The notes beneath the pieces are model-generated. The model saw only the letters and a program-made list of their open reading frames with translations, did not search any database and was not told the DNA's origin. From assembly GCA_019359765.1 (NCBI GenBank), contig JAHHGU010000027.1, positions 1 to 60,651 of the forward strand: a DNA stretch of 60,651 nucleotides. The letters are read 5' to 3'. Position numbers and translations under genes: made by a program. Source of the DNA: Aphanothece sp. CMT-3BRIN-NPC111 (GTDB lineage Bacteria; Cyanobacteriota; Cyanobacteriia; Cyanobacteriales; JAHHGU01). Below, piece after piece: positions 8,203 through 18,200 of this stretch (its first letter is position 1; each line of letters starts with the position of its first letter).

Positions 8203-9708
8203 CTACATATCGTAGCCAAATAAATTGGGGTCAACTTCTCCTAAGTTTAAATCCGCTAAGCCATACTCAGCCCAGCGACGTTCCACCATCGCCGCCACAT
8301 CCGGATCGGATTCTAGCGGTGCGCCCCATTCATGTTCGGTTTCTGGGGGAATCTTGGTAGTGGCATCAATTCCCATGCGCCCGCCTAAACCAATCTTTTC
8401 ACTCGCAAAATCTAAACTATCAAAGGGGGTATTAGGCAGAATGAAAACATCGCGCACGGGGTCTACTTTGGAACTAATTGCCCATACCACTTGACGGGGA
8501 TCGCGGATATTAATGTCCTTATCCACAACAATTACAAACTTGGTGTAAGTAAACTGAGGCAATGCACTCCAAAAAGCCAGAGCAGCACGCCGCGCTTGTC
8601 CGGGATAAGCTTTATCAATGGAAATAATCGCCGCTTTATAACTTAGGGCTTCCATTGGCAAGAAAAAGTCAACAATTTCTGAGACTTGTTGCCGGAGAAT
8701 GGGCGTGTAGATGCGGTTAAGCGCGATCGCCATCATCGCCTCTTCTTTCGGGGGACGCCCGCTAAATGTGGTCATATACATGGGATCTTTGCGGTGCGTC
8801 ATACACTGGAAGCGAATTACTGGCGAATCTTCCACGCCGCCGTAATAACCCATATGATCCCCAAATGGCCCATCTGGCATTACTTCCCCTGGCGTAATCG
8901 TGCCTTCCAGGACAAATTCTGAGTCTGCTGGCACTTCTAAATCCACTGTTTTGCACTTGGCTAGCTGAACTCCTGAACCACCATAAAGTCCAGCAAACAG
9001 CCATTCTGATAAATCTACGGGAATGGGCGTAGCAGCTGCCATGATGATTAAAGGATCTACGCCAAGGGCGATCGCCACTTCTAACTTTTTCCCCTGTTCC
9101 GCCGCCTTTCGCAAGTGCCTTGCACCACCGCGCACTGATAACCAGTGAACGGTCATCGTATTACGAGATTGCAGTTGTAGCCGATACACTCCCACATTCG
9201 GGGTGCCTGTCTCGCAATCTTTTGTAATTACTAGTCCCAGCGTGACAATCTTGCCAGCATCCCCCTGATAGGGGCGAATTAGCGGCAGACTATTTAAATC
9301 TAGTTCATCCCCGGCGATCGTTACTTGCTGGCAAGCGGGGAAAAAGTCACGCCCCGGTTTCGCCTTTAGTACATCAAATAGTACCTTGCCAAACTCCACC
9401 GCCTGGGAAATCTTTTTCGGCGGTTTTGGCTGTTGCAGCATCGCCAGCTTCTTACCTAGTTCCTCCAACTCCTGTGGCTGTTGCATATTCATTGCCCAGC
9501 AAATCCGTTCCAGCGTGCCCATTAAATTTACCGCTACCGGATAGGACGACCCTTTCACGTTTTCAAATAGTAGCCCTGGGCCACCCCGTTGCAGCATCCG
9601 ATTGGCAATCTCAGCAATTTCTAAATCTGGATCTACAAGGGCGTCAATGCGCCGCAATTGCCCCCGATCTTCCAGCAGTTTGAGGAATCCCCGCAAGTCT
9701 CTCGCCAT
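8203..9708 (-). CDS. ubiD: UbiD-family decarboxylase
   Basis: The 501-residue product matches prenyl-FMN-dependent UbiD decarboxylases in length and layout. It opens 'MARDLRGFLKLLEDRGQLRR', carries 'GGPGLLFENVKGSSYPVAVNLMGTLERICWAM', then 'ALGVDPLIIMAAATPIP', 'VLEGTITPGEVMPDGPFGDHMGYYG' and 'GIDATTKIPPETE' near the end. In cyanobacteria the UbiD homologue is assigned to decarboxylating the 4-hydroxybenzoate ring during plastoquinone synthesis; that role is from family knowledge. The partner flavin prenyltransferase (UbiX) is not in the window. The gene diverges from the NYN gene, with 83 bp between starts. The HPPD gene 1.7 kb away also acts on the quinone/tocopherol side of aromatic metabolism. 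Confidence 0.93.
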   Translation of the reverse strand: MARDLRGFLKLLEDRGQLRRIDALVDPDLEIAEIANRMLQRGGPGLLFENVKGSSYPVAVNLMGTLERICWAMNMQQPQELEELGKKLAMLQQPKPPKKISQAVEFGKVLFDVLKAKPGRDFFPACQQVTIAGDELDLNSLPLIRPYQGDAGKIVTLGLVITKDCETGTPNVGVYRLQLQSRNTMTVHWLSVRGGARHLRKAAEQGKKLEVAIALGVDPLIIMAAATPIPVDLSEWLFAGLYGGSGVQLAKCKTVDLEVPADSEFVLEGTITPGEVMPDGPFGDHMGYYGGVEDSPVIRFQCMTHRKDPMYMTTFSGRPPKEEAMMAIALNRIYTPILRQQVSEIVDFFLPMEALSYKAAIISIDKAYPGQARRAALAFWSALPQFTYTKFVIVVDKDINIRDPRQVVWAISSKVDPVRDVFILPNTPFDSLDFASEKIGLGGRMGIDATTKIPPETEHEWGAPLESDPDVAAMVERRWAEYGLADLNLGEVDPNLFGYDM

Positions 9709-9791
9709 TTTTATTAAGAACTATTAAGCACCACCTTTTATTATGGGTCGAGAGGCAACTATAGAGCTACAGGGTTACAAGTGCGATCGCA

Positions 9792-11258
9792 ATGAAATGT
9801 CCCAGATGTGAATCAACTTCATACCGTAAAAACGGTCATCGCCATGACAAGCAGAATTACCTGTGCAAAAACTGTGGGCGGCAGTTCACCGAGTCTGCGC
9901 CTTCTCAAGATCTGCCCACAACTGAAATTGAACAGGTCTCATTTTCTAGTAATGGACACGCTAAAACCTCTATTACAGAGTCAATATTACCTTCAATAAC
10001 AGAGTTAGCTGAGACAGAACCCTCAGTTCAATCTACTGAGGGAATTGCTATTTTGCTTCTGGATATAGAAAATCTTAAGCTTGATATATACACAGAAAAA
10101 TTTTTAGCCAGTCTTTGTAATTATCCTCTCCAAGTTAAGATTGCTTTTGCTAACTGGAGAAGTCAGACACTGGGAAAACAGGATGCTGAATTTTATGAAC
10201 GTGGTTATCAACTCGTCCACGTACCAGGTGGTAAGGACAGTGCTGATGCGAAAATGATTGCCGTTGGTTCTTCTCTTTTTTTGCATTATCCCAATATTAA
10301 AGAGGTGTTTGTCTGTTCTTGTGATTGGGTATTAACACACCTCTGCAATCAACTACAAAATCAAGGATTAATCGTTCATTGGGTGCGTAGGCAAGACAAC
10401 ACCCTGAATGTGGAAAATCTTAACACAGGTGAAGCAAGTTACTATTCCCTAGCACTCAACTCGGAAATTCCCTCTTGGGAAAGATTAGTTAATAAAATTG
10501 AGGCTTTAATTAATGCAGAACAGAAATCTATTACTGAGCGTATAGCCAATTTATCGACTATTGCAAGTCTTTTCCTAGAGCGACGCCAGATTACAGCCAA
10601 GGAAAATAGTTTAAATGTGCCACAAGTAACAGCGGCAGCACCCGAGTCTCAGGCTACAGGAAATAAATCTACAGCATCTATTGACCAGTCACAGGATATT
10701 AAGTCCTCAAATTCCCCTGAATCTGTAATACCAACTGATTTCAGAGCTATTGACTCATTGCTTCAATTACAAAATGTGCTGATAGAAGTTATTAAAAATA
10801 TAACTATTGAATCTAAACAAGATTATGTATCAGTAAACCAGCTTAAAAAGAAGTTTTTATCTATATATAAGACATCTGCCGATTCCGTAGTTAAAAAGTT
10901 TAATCAGAAATCTAGTTTAATAAAATTATTTACAGCAAATCCGGAAATATTTAAACTTAATTTAGTGGGTACAGATTATGAAGTAGGTCTTGTTTTAGAT
11001 TATCCCATTACTATTAAGTCGGTAGAGGATTTAGAACAAAAACTAGTAAATATTAGCCATTCTTTAAATAAAAAATATCCTAATAAACCCATTTTTATCG
11101 AAAATTTAGAAACTGAATTCCAAAATAAATATGGGGTAACGATTACCGCCATAATGAAACACTTGAAATTAGAAGATAGCTTTCTCTCTTTCCTGCAATC
11201 GTGTAGTGCATTTAAGGTGGAAAAATCAGGGAAATCACATCAGGTGACGCTAGCTTAG
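9792..11258 (+). CDS. Zinc ribbon-NYN domain protein with C-terminal OST-HTH-like modules
   Basis: Residues 1-35 form a zinc ribbon, with Cys3-x-x-Cys6 and Cys25-x-x-Cys28, very like the N-terminal ribbon of IS1 InsA-type transposase proteins. Residues 82-220 look like a NYN (PIN-like nuclease) domain: 'AILLLDIENLKLDIY' supplies the first acidic site, 'GKDSADAKMIAVGSSLF' the second, and 'VFVCSCDW' a third. After a Ser/Pro-rich linker (about 265-310), two regions of about 80 residues (about 315-395 and 408-488) resemble OST-HTH/LOTUS RNA-binding modules. Family knowledge suggests an RNA-directed nuclease. The start ATG directly follows a HIP1 octamer and has no clear ribosome site. Automatic annotation could call it a transposase because of the ribbon; no transposase domain is present. 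Confidence 0.75.
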   Translation: MKCPRCESTSYRKNGHRHDKQNYLCKNCGRQFTESAPSQDLPTTEIEQVSFSSNGHAKTSITESILPSITELAETEPSVQSTEGIAILLLDIENLKLDIYTEKFLASLCNYPLQVKIAFANWRSQTLGKQDAEFYERGYQLVHVPGGKDSADAKMIAVGSSLFLHYPNIKEVFVCSCDWVLTHLCNQLQNQGLIVHWVRRQDNTLNVENLNTGEASYYSLALNSEIPSWERLVNKIEALINAEQKSITERIANLSTIASLFLERRQITAKENSLNVPQVTAAAPESQATGNKSTASIDQSQDIKSSNSPESVIPTDFRAIDSLLQLQNVLIEVIKNITIESKQDYVSVNQLKKKFLSIYKTSADSVVKKFNQKSSLIKLFTANPEIFKLNLVGTDYEVGLVLDYPITIKSVEDLEQKLVNISHSLNKKYPNKPIFIENLETEFQNKYGVTITAIMKHLKLEDSFLSFLQSCSAFKVEKSGKSHQVTLA

Positions 11259-11453
11259 TCTCAACTTAAGAGTGTGTATCCGCGCTGATTACCTCCCCAG
11301 GTGCGATCGCCAAGGTCTAGCATTTCACCAGTTCGATCGCGCACTTATTTTTCTAGCAAGGTAGGATTCCCTCTTAAGAGTGACCGACAAGTACAGTAAA
11401 GCGGGGCAAAATTGACACTCAGGCAAGCTCTGAGACAGAATTTTCACCAAGCT

Positions 11454-12623
11454 ATGAAAATCGATCACGTTCACTTCTATGTAGAAGATGCTACGGCATC
11501 GCGCGACTGGTTTGTTCACATACTCGGCTTTCAACTAGTTGCTGGGGTTAGCTGCAACCACACCCGCACGGAAGTCGTGAGAAGTGGATCGGTGTACTTT
11601 ATTCTGTCTTCCCCTCTGACGTTAGCAAGCCCCGTAGCCGAGTTTTTGCGGCTGCACCCTCCTGGGGTGGCAGATGTGGCGTTGCGAGTGTCAGATCTGG
11701 AAAAAGTGATGGAGATGGCTGTTAATGGGGGTGCTAAGCCTCGGCAACCCATCCAAAAACAACAGCTGCCTCAAGGCTTTCTGAAGTGGGGCAAAATTGC
11801 GGCTTGGGGTGCTATGAGTCATACTTTAATTGAGCCAACAAAAGTAGATACGGCTTTAGAGAGTAACCGCACCCCTGGGAAAAATCTGCAATCTTTTGAC
11901 TTGCAGGAAGGCTGGATGGCTAAATTCTGGATAGATAAGGATTTAGCAGATATCACTAAGCCTAATATCGGCGTTACGTTTACTGGCATCGACCATGTGG
12001 TGCTGAATGTTGCCAAAGGCGACTTGGAGCGAGCGGTAAGCTGGTATGAAGACGTTCTGGGGTTCCAGCCTAAGCAGGTATTTGAAATTCAGACCGAGCA
12101 ATCGGGGCTACGCTCTCAGGTGATGCTTCATCCTGGCGGCGAGGTGCAATTACCAATTAATGAACCAACATCTGCTAATTCCCAAATTCAGGAGTTTCTC
12201 GATGTCAATCAAGGGCCAGGAATTCAGCACATGGCTTTGCATACGTCTAACATTGTCCGTGCGATCGCCCACTTGCGCTCTTCTGGTCTATCCTTCCTGG
12301 CAGTCCCTGCTACTTACTACACCCAGTTGCGATACCGACATCCCAAATGCCGTTTACTACCAGCTGAATGGGAGGAAATTGCCGCCCAAGAAATTTTGGT
12401 GGATTGGCAGGAAGATGCTCCCCAATCTCTGCTACTGCAAACCTTCACGCAGCCTATTTTTAGACAGCCAACTTTCTTTTTTGAGTTAATTGAGCGTCGC
12501 TTACAAGCACAAGGCTTTGGAGAAGGTAACTTTCGCGCTTTATTTGAAGCGATAGAGCAGGAACAGATGAAACGAGGCAGTTTAGGGGCTAGCACCTCAA
12601 AATTGCTAGGCAGTAAAATTTGA
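11454..12623 (+). CDS. hppD: 4-hydroxyphenylpyruvate dioxygenase
   Basis: From ATG 11454 the product has 389 residues; the frame extends to a TTG at 11412, but ATG starts right at the first beta strand (MKIDHVHFYVEDA), as in the family. Two vicinal-oxygen-chelate halves are present. The iron ligands His181 (GIDHVVL), His259 (GIQHMALHT) and Glu344 (FFFELIERR) are all there. The enzyme makes homogentisate from 4-hydroxyphenylpyruvate with O2, the entry to tocopherol in cyanobacteria. 'GFGEGNFRALFEAIEQEQ' at the C-terminus is the conserved HPPD helix that closes the active site. Homogentisate phytyltransferase is not in the window. The downstream HAD gene starts 35 bp later and may be co-transcribed. 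Confidence 0.95.
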   Translation: MKIDHVHFYVEDATASRDWFVHILGFQLVAGVSCNHTRTEVVRSGSVYFILSSPLTLASPVAEFLRLHPPGVADVALRVSDLEKVMEMAVNGGAKPRQPIQKQQLPQGFLKWGKIAAWGAMSHTLIEPTKVDTALESNRTPGKNLQSFDLQEGWMAKFWIDKDLADITKPNIGVTFTGIDHVVLNVAKGDLERAVSWYEDVLGFQPKQVFEIQTEQSGLRSQVMLHPGGEVQLPINEPTSANSQIQEFLDVNQGPGIQHMALHTSNIVRAIAHLRSSGLSFLAVPATYYTQLRYRHPKCRLLPAEWEEIAAQEILVDWQEDAPQSLLLQTFTQPIFRQPTFFFELIERRLQAQGFGEGNFRALFEAIEQEQMKRGSLGASTSKLLGSKI

Positions 12624-12658
12624 GATATTCTGTATAAAAAGTTAACAATTGCCGCGAT

Positions 12659-13357
12659 ATGTTAAGGCTGATTACAGACTTCGACGGTCCAATAATAGAC
12701 GTCTCTGAGCGGTATTATCGTGTGTACCAATTTTGTCTGGAAAAAACCAGAAGTCCCGATCAGCCAGTGCGACAGCTATCTAAAGCGGAATTTTGGAAGT
12801 GCAAGCGAGCATACGTCCCAGAACCGCAAATCGCTATGCTTTCTGGTCTAGACGAAGTACAAGCCCAAGAATTTGCCCAGCTGCGCCGCCAAACCGTTCA
12901 TACGTTACCTTACATGGTCTATGACTCTCTAGTGCCTGGGGCGGTGGATGCTCTGGAAAAAGTGCAACAGGCTGGGGTCGATTTAGTCGTCATGACCATG
13001 CGCCGTATGCTAGAGCTAGAATATGCCTTTAATCGCCATAATTTAGAGCGATTTTTTCCCAAAAATCGGTGCTACTGCCTCAATAACGACTACGTGAAGA
13101 CACGGGACATTGACGATAAACCTCTGCTCATGGAACGGGCAATAGCGGAACTACCAGCAGCGTCAGAAGTGTGGATGGTAGGGGATACAGAAGCGGATAT
13201 TACAGCCGCAAAAATGCACGGCGTCAAGGTAATTGCGGTTTTATGCGGAATTCGCGATCGCGCCCAGTTAGAGCGCTACGAACCCGACTTAATACTCAAC
13301 AACCTGAGTGAAGCCGTGGATTTAGTTTTGCGTCAGCATCTGCCACAGGTTAGTTAG
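12659..13357 (+). CDS. HAD-superfamily hydrolase (phosphatase)
   Basis: The 232-residue product has HAD motif I at the N-terminus (ITDFDGP; nucleophile Asp7 and acid/base Asp9), motif II 'VVMTMRR' near 113-119, a lysine region 'KTRDIDDKPLL', and motif IV 'MVGDTEADITAAK' near 171-183. A helical cap lies between motifs I and II. It is probably a small-molecule phosphatase of the phosphoglycolate-phosphatase type; the substrate is unknown. It follows HPPD by 35 bp on the same strand and converges on the CPP1-like gene, whose stop is only 15 bp away. Confidence 0.88.
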   Translation: MLRLITDFDGPIIDVSERYYRVYQFCLEKTRSPDQPVRQLSKAEFWKCKRAYVPEPQIAMLSGLDEVQAQEFAQLRRQTVHTLPYMVYDSLVPGAVDALEKVQQAGVDLVVMTMRRMLELEYAFNRHNLERFFPKNRCYCLNNDYVKTRDIDDKPLLMERAIAELPAASEVWMVGDTEADITAAKMHGVKVIAVLCGIRDRAQLERYEPDLILNNLSEAVDLVLRQHLPQVS

Positions 13358-13372
13358 GCGCTGAAAGTTTCT

Positions 13373-13999
13373 CTAGCGTATGAATGTAGCAATCACCCAG
13401 AGGATGATAAACGTCACCAACGTCAGGACTTTATCAGGCATAAAACCAATATTGGCAATCAGCGTCGGCAGCCCAGCCACCAATAAAGTTCCTAATCCTA
13501 TACCGGCAAACAGACCTGCCAGCGTTAGCAGCACCGATCTACCAAACTTTCGCTCTTTGCGATTGAGAAAGTAAAAGTTAAATCCCACCCCAAACGCTAA
13601 AGCAATTGGCAGCGTTGAGGCACTAGTTGGGGTAGATAAGGCAATTAAAGCGCTCAAGAATAAGTACACCCCAGATGTCCAGATAATATCTGAGCGCGTT
13701 GGGGAATCTAACAGCCGTTGCAACCAGCCGGGAGTGCGACTGACAGGAACTGCGGTAAAACTCGGCGGTGGCTGAGACAGCTTTTCTGGATACCTAATGC
13801 GTTCTGGAACGGGAATCTTCCCTTCCTGCCGCATCTTGAGGCGATCCATTAAAATTGCATCGTAAGCCGCCTCAATGCCCTCTAAAAGCTTGCGATCGCC
13901 ATTGTGTTCCTGCGTTAGACGCTTTTTAGCCTCCTGGATTTCCTCAAATGAAGCGTCTTCAGTAAGTCCAAGCTTTTCGTAGGGATTTTGCTCGCTCAT
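13373..13999 (-). CDS. CPP1-like family protein (J-like domain plus membrane helices)
   Basis: The 208-residue product starts with a degenerate J-like region ('NPYEKLGLTEDASFEEIQEAKKRL', no HPD motif) and ends with three or four membrane helices (about 105-125, 128-145, 155-175, 185-207). This is the layout of the chaperone-like protein of protochlorophyllide oxidoreductase (CPP1) family, conserved in cyanobacteria and chloroplasts, where it supports POR stability and photosynthetic membrane biogenesis. The missing HPD means it should not stimulate DnaK ATPase in the classical way. It sits downstream of tatA and psbH on the same strand. Confidence 0.85.
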   Translation of the reverse strand: MSEQNPYEKLGLTEDASFEEIQEAKKRLTQEHNGDRKLLEGIEAAYDAILMDRLKMRQEGKIPVPERIRYPEKLSQPPPSFTAVPVSRTPGWLQRLLDSPTRSDIIWTSGVYLFLSALIALSTPTSASTLPIALAFGVGFNFYFLNRKERKFGRSVLLTLAGLFAGIGLGTLLVAGLPTLIANIGFMPDKVLTLVTFIILWVIATFIR

Positions 14000-14274
14000 C
14001 CAAAACCTCCCCCTTTCCCTTTTTTCCAGAAGTATCTACCAACTCTAGACTAGTTTTTTGTTCTGCGCCAATGACGCCCAAGCTCTTCTCTTCAGAAGCA
14101 CTCAACCGTGGGTCATAGACCGACTTCTGATACCGAGCCTTCTCCAAGCTAGTTTAACTCGCTCTGTGACTTTCTCTTTGCTTAACCGCAAGCCCTCGCC
14201 CCTAGATGTACTAAGTACGTGGGTAATTGGTGATTGGTCAACACTTGACAACTCACCACTAACAACTAACCTAC

Positions 14275-14553
14275 TTAGCCTTGTTGAGAGGTGCTGGGGG
14301 CATTACTCTCGGAGTTAGTTGTTGCCACTTCCTTTTCCTTAGATTCCAACTTGAGAGGAGTCTTTACCGCTGTCTCTATTTGTTCAGCCTCCTGCTTGAA
14401 CTCAGTTTCAAACTCCCTAGAGGCTTCCTGAAAACCTCGAATCGCCTTACCCAGACTGCGACCAACTTCTGGCAACTTTTTTGGGCCAAATACCAAGAGG
14501 GCTATGACCATAATCAGCACCATTTCCGGCAGACCAATGCCAAAAACGTTCAT
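14275..14553 (-). CDS. tatA: Twin-arginine translocase subunit TatA/TatE
   Basis: The 92-residue product has a single N-terminal membrane helix (about 8-22), the hinge 'FGPKKLPEVGRSLGKAI' and an amphipathic helix, then a charged tail, the standard TatA/Hcf106 layout. TatA forms the variable pore of the Tat system that moves folded proteins across plasma and thylakoid membranes. AGGAG stands eight bases before the ATG. TatC is not in the window. The PotD protein encoded at 26.7 kb carries a twin-arginine signal and could be a client. The C-terminal Ser/Thr/Asn tail is ordinary for the family. Confidence 0.95.
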   Translation of the reverse strand: MNVFGIGLPEMVLIMVIALLVFGPKKLPEVGRSLGKAIRGFQEASREFETEFKQEAEQIETAVKTPLKLESKEKEVATTNSESNAPSTSQQG

Positions 14554-14584
14554 GAGGTTTCTCCTGCAAACTCTTGCTTAAATG

Positions 14585-14608
14585 ATAAAAAAACCCGGAT
14601 GATCCGGG
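14585..14608 (-). terminator. Intrinsic terminator of psbH
   Basis: On the minus strand CCCGGA-TCA-TCCGGG forms a GC-rich hairpin followed directly by seven T. It lies about 115 bases after the psbH stop and about 30 bases upstream of tatA, separating the two transcripts. Confidence 0.85.
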
Positions 14609-14722
14609 AAAGCTGAAGGTTTTTCAAAGACAGTGGTATGGGTCTGGCGGCTGGAAGGATTTCCGCATTCTTAGCCCTTTCCGCTGTATTAGCACCTAGG
14701 CGTTACCAGCTATCGCTACTGA

Positions 14723-14926
14723 CTACATACCTAAGCTTCTCCAATCCACAAATACATCCTGAATTTGCAGTGTGGAGTTGTAGATTTGCAAAATAATCAG
14801 TAAAAAGACGAAAAATAACAGCATAAAACCGCCCATCACTGGCGTGGTGCTCCAGCCGGGAGCAACTTTGCCATACTCAGAGTTAAGGGGTTTGAGAACA
14901 TCTCCCAACCAAGTCCGTTGTGCCAT
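14723..14926 (-). CDS. psbH: Photosystem II reaction centre protein PsbH
   Basis: The 67-residue product reads [20 protein letters not shown] at its start, then '[15 protein letters not shown]' and one membrane helix (about 29-48), which is PsbH throughout. It stabilises the QB side of photosystem II and helps assembly of CP47. The cyanobacterial form lacks the phosphorylated N-terminal extension of plants, as here. psbN is divergent, 84 bp away, the arrangement conserved in cyanobacteria and chloroplasts. An intrinsic terminator follows. Confidence 0.98.
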   Translation of the reverse strand: MAQRTWLGDVLKPLNSEYGKVAPGWSTTPVMGGFMLLFFVFLLIILQIYNSTLQIQDVFVDWRSLGM

Positions 14927-15010
14927 GAGTCACCTATTTATTAATCTCGACAAGGTTTTGTTACTTTCTGTAATATTGTATGAGAAAAGGACTCATTATT
15001 TACCCAGCCA

Positions 15011-15142
15011 ATGGAACCCGCAACAGTTCTTAGCATTTCTATCTGCGCCATAGTCATCGGCATCACTGGCTTATCGATATACACATCTTTCGGGCCTCCT
15101 TCTAAGGAATTGAAAGATCCGTATGACGATCATGAAGACTAA
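15011..15142 (+). CDS. psbN: Photosystem II assembly protein PsbN
   Basis: A 43-residue ORF encodes MEPATVLSISICAIVIGITG followed by LSIYTSFGPPSKELKDPYDD, then HED. This is PsbN: one N-terminal membrane helix and the invariant 'YTSFGPPS(K/R)EL(K/R)DP(F/Y)(D/E)DHED' tail. PsbN is needed for assembly of the photosystem II reaction centre rather than being a permanent subunit. It is divergent from psbH, as is usual. The gene is below common length cutoffs and is easily missed. Confidence 0.97.
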   Translation: MEPATVLSISICAIVIGITGLSIYTSFGPPSKELKDPYDDHED

Positions 15143-15219
15143 AGGCGAAACTCAGCAGGTGTTGAGGAGTGCGATCGCACTCCTGGTTCAGATGCCACTA
15201 GTGCTAGCTTGATTTCAGA

Positions 15220-18200
15220 TTATTCAGCACCGACCACGACGAAACTGGAAATTTTCCAAGGTTGAATTTTGAAGGTTTGCCCATCTGGTGACAGATCGGG
15301 CAGAGTCACGGGTCGCTCTAATAAATCAACTTCCTGGGCTAAGCTTAACCCTAGATCGCTCTCCAATCTTAACTTTGCTTCTTCCCCGTGGCATTCATAA
15401 CACCGCAGAATCCACTGCTGGGGGTTATCTTCTGACTGCTTAAATGCCATTAAAATTAAATTCTCAGCTGGCAAATTTAACAATTGACCAACAGCGGGTA
15501 GAAGCGAACCTCTGTTTTCCCCCAGCGACGGCAGCAGCATCACTTGCAGCGGCAGATTCAACTCATAGCCGCGCCTCACAGTCTGGGCTGATTGCCAACT
15601 ACCGCTGTGAGGATAGAGGGCGTAGGTAAATTCGTGGATGCCTTGGTCAGCTTCTGGATCGGGCCAAATGGGACTCCTGAGCAGTGTGAGACGCAATTGC
15701 TGCGGTTGGCAGTCGTAGCCGTATTTGCAGTCATTGAGCAAACTAACGCCGTAATCATCCTCGTGTTTTTCTGCGTCAGCGGGGGGATGATTGCTTAAAT
15801 CTGCCCAGTGTAAGGCGGGAACTTCCCATTTTGCCTGTTCTGCCGGGTTTTTCGGCTGGGTTGGTCGCTTAATTGCGCCGCAAGGAATTTCATAAGTTGC
15901 ATAGTCCGCTTCCAGATTCAGGGGGAAAGCTGCTTTTACCAAGACGTGGCGCTCTTGCCAATCTACAGTGGTGGCAATTTTTAGAATCGGTGAATTAGCG
16001 GACAGTACGTAATCCTGGCAAAATTCTGATTGACCTAGCTGCCGCACCACTCGCAGGCGCTGCTGTAGGGGCCCTTGTTCTATCCACTGTATCGATTTTA
16101 GCTTGGTTGCAGATAAAGGGTGTTGGGCATAGTTGGGATCGATGTTCCAAGCATCCCAGTATTGACCGCTATCTTGGAAGGCTTGTAGTTCATTTCCCCC
16201 GGTGTTATTTAAAATTTCTCTACTATGAATTTTGTCAAAAACACTGCATAAATCGCCTGTTTTAAAGTCAACAGTTACCCGCAGTAATTCATTTTCTAAA
16301 ACCCAATCTTTTTCAGTAAATATTTTTCCTTCTTCAGAGTGAGAATCAAATAATGATATACTGGTCTTATTGTGCCAATGTTCTTGGCTTTTTGTGCCCT
16401 TTCGGGGATTAGATGTAGTATTATCAACGGTTACAGCCTCTTGAGGACATAACCAAAAAAGGCGATAGCCGACTGAGGGAATATCAGTTGCTAGAAAGAG
16501 CAGCGTTGTGCCCTCAGACAACTGGGATGGCAGCTGTTGTCCGGCAAGGTCATAGATTTGCCAGGAAACCCCAGACTGCGGTGTTGGTAAGGAAAGAGCA
16601 ACCACCTCCGATCGCTGCCAGTTGAGGGAATTAAAGATAATAATCGGTCGGGCGTTTGGTTGTGGGGGTGGGGGCAGGATAATTTGGGATGCGATCGCTC
16701 TTGTCGCTGTCTCTAATATTTCCTTTCCAACTTGTTCTGCTTCCTGCCAAGCCTGATTCACCTCAACGAACACTTCTGGAATCGACGTTCCCGGTAAAAT
16801 ATCGTGAAATTGGTTAAATAGCACCTTTTTCCAGGCATCTTCTAACTCAGCCTGGGGATAAGGCGTCCCCACGCTGATAGTTGCGAGAGATGCAAACAAT
16901 TCTGCCTGGTATAATAACTCCTCACATTCACGGTTCCAGCGCTTTTGATCTGCATGACTGGTGTAACAACCGCGATGGAATTCCAGGTATAGTTCATCGT
17001 TCCATATCGGGAGAGGGGCAGAGGGGCTGGTATTGCTAATGTGCTGTAAATAGGCAGCGGCAGTAGTAAATTTTAGGTGGGGGAAGAAGGGGGACTGTTG
17101 CCAACGCTGGGCGACCTCTAACATATCGCGGGTGGGGCCGCCACCGTGATCTCCTACTCCCGGCAACCATAAAGAGTCTTTTAGTAAGGTTTGTTTTTCC
17201 CAATCACAGGCATAAGAGGCCATTTTGATGGGTTCTATGCTTTCACCGATGAGGGCAGACATGAGGCTGAATATCTGGGTGCCATCTGGTGACTGCCACA
17301 AAAATGTCCCATAGGGAAACTGAGTAGTGTCGTTCCAAAGCAACTTCTGGGTAACAAAGTATTCAATGCCCCCCTGCTTGAGAATTTGGGGCAGAGTCGC
17401 GCAGAAGCCAAAACTATCAGGTAACCAGGCGACTGTACTTAATTGACCAAACTTCGCTTGCACGTAACGCTGGCCGTAAAGTACCTGTCGCACTATCGAT
17501 TCACCAGCGATCAGATTTAACTCGGGTTCTACCCACATTCCCCCGACAATTTCCCAGTGTCCAGATGCAACTTGTTCTTGGATGGCAGTAAATAAGTCCG
17601 GGCGATGTTCTTCAATCCAGGCGTATAAAGCTGGTGTGGAATGGCAGAAAATTAGGTCAGGAAATTCTTGGCTTAACTTGAGAACTGATTCAAAAGTGCG
17701 CTGGGCAACTTCCCAGGTTTCACTAATGGGCCACAGCCAAGCCATGTCCAGATGAGCATGACCTACTAGATGGATAGAGTTTTGAGTTTTGAGTTTTGAG
17801 TTTTGAGTTTGAAGAAGGTTTTGGCGGAGGGTGAAAAGCGATCGCTCAAAAGTTTGATGATCTGGTAGTGCTTCCCAGTCAATCTCAGCAACTGCCGCCG
17901 CCAGAAAGTCTAGTTTTTCTGGTGCAAAGGTTGATAGATATTGCTGCAATACAGCTAACTCATCTGCAATAAAACCGGGTTCAAGACCGCGATCGCCGAA
18001 GGCGGGTCTTCGACCATCGCTAGCAGCTTCGTATACTAATTGCGAGTGTACTAACGCCCCCATATCATGGCCCGGACTCACCAACCGCAAAGTAACTGTA
18101 ATTTCTTCACCGGGGGTAACAGATGGACTCAGCAGTATCCTAGTTGAGCAATCAAATAAATCACCCTCTTGTACCAACTGACCATTAATAAAAATTTGTG

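Noticed and set aside
9792..9900. IS1 transposase gene
   Set aside because: Only the InsA-like zinc ribbon is present; the remaining 450 residues show NYN and OST-HTH-like features, with no transposase core and no terminal repeats.
13959..14147. 62-codon ORF overlapping the start of the CPP1-like gene
   Set aside because: It overlaps 41 bases of a better-supported gene in another frame and has no recognised family or strong start site.
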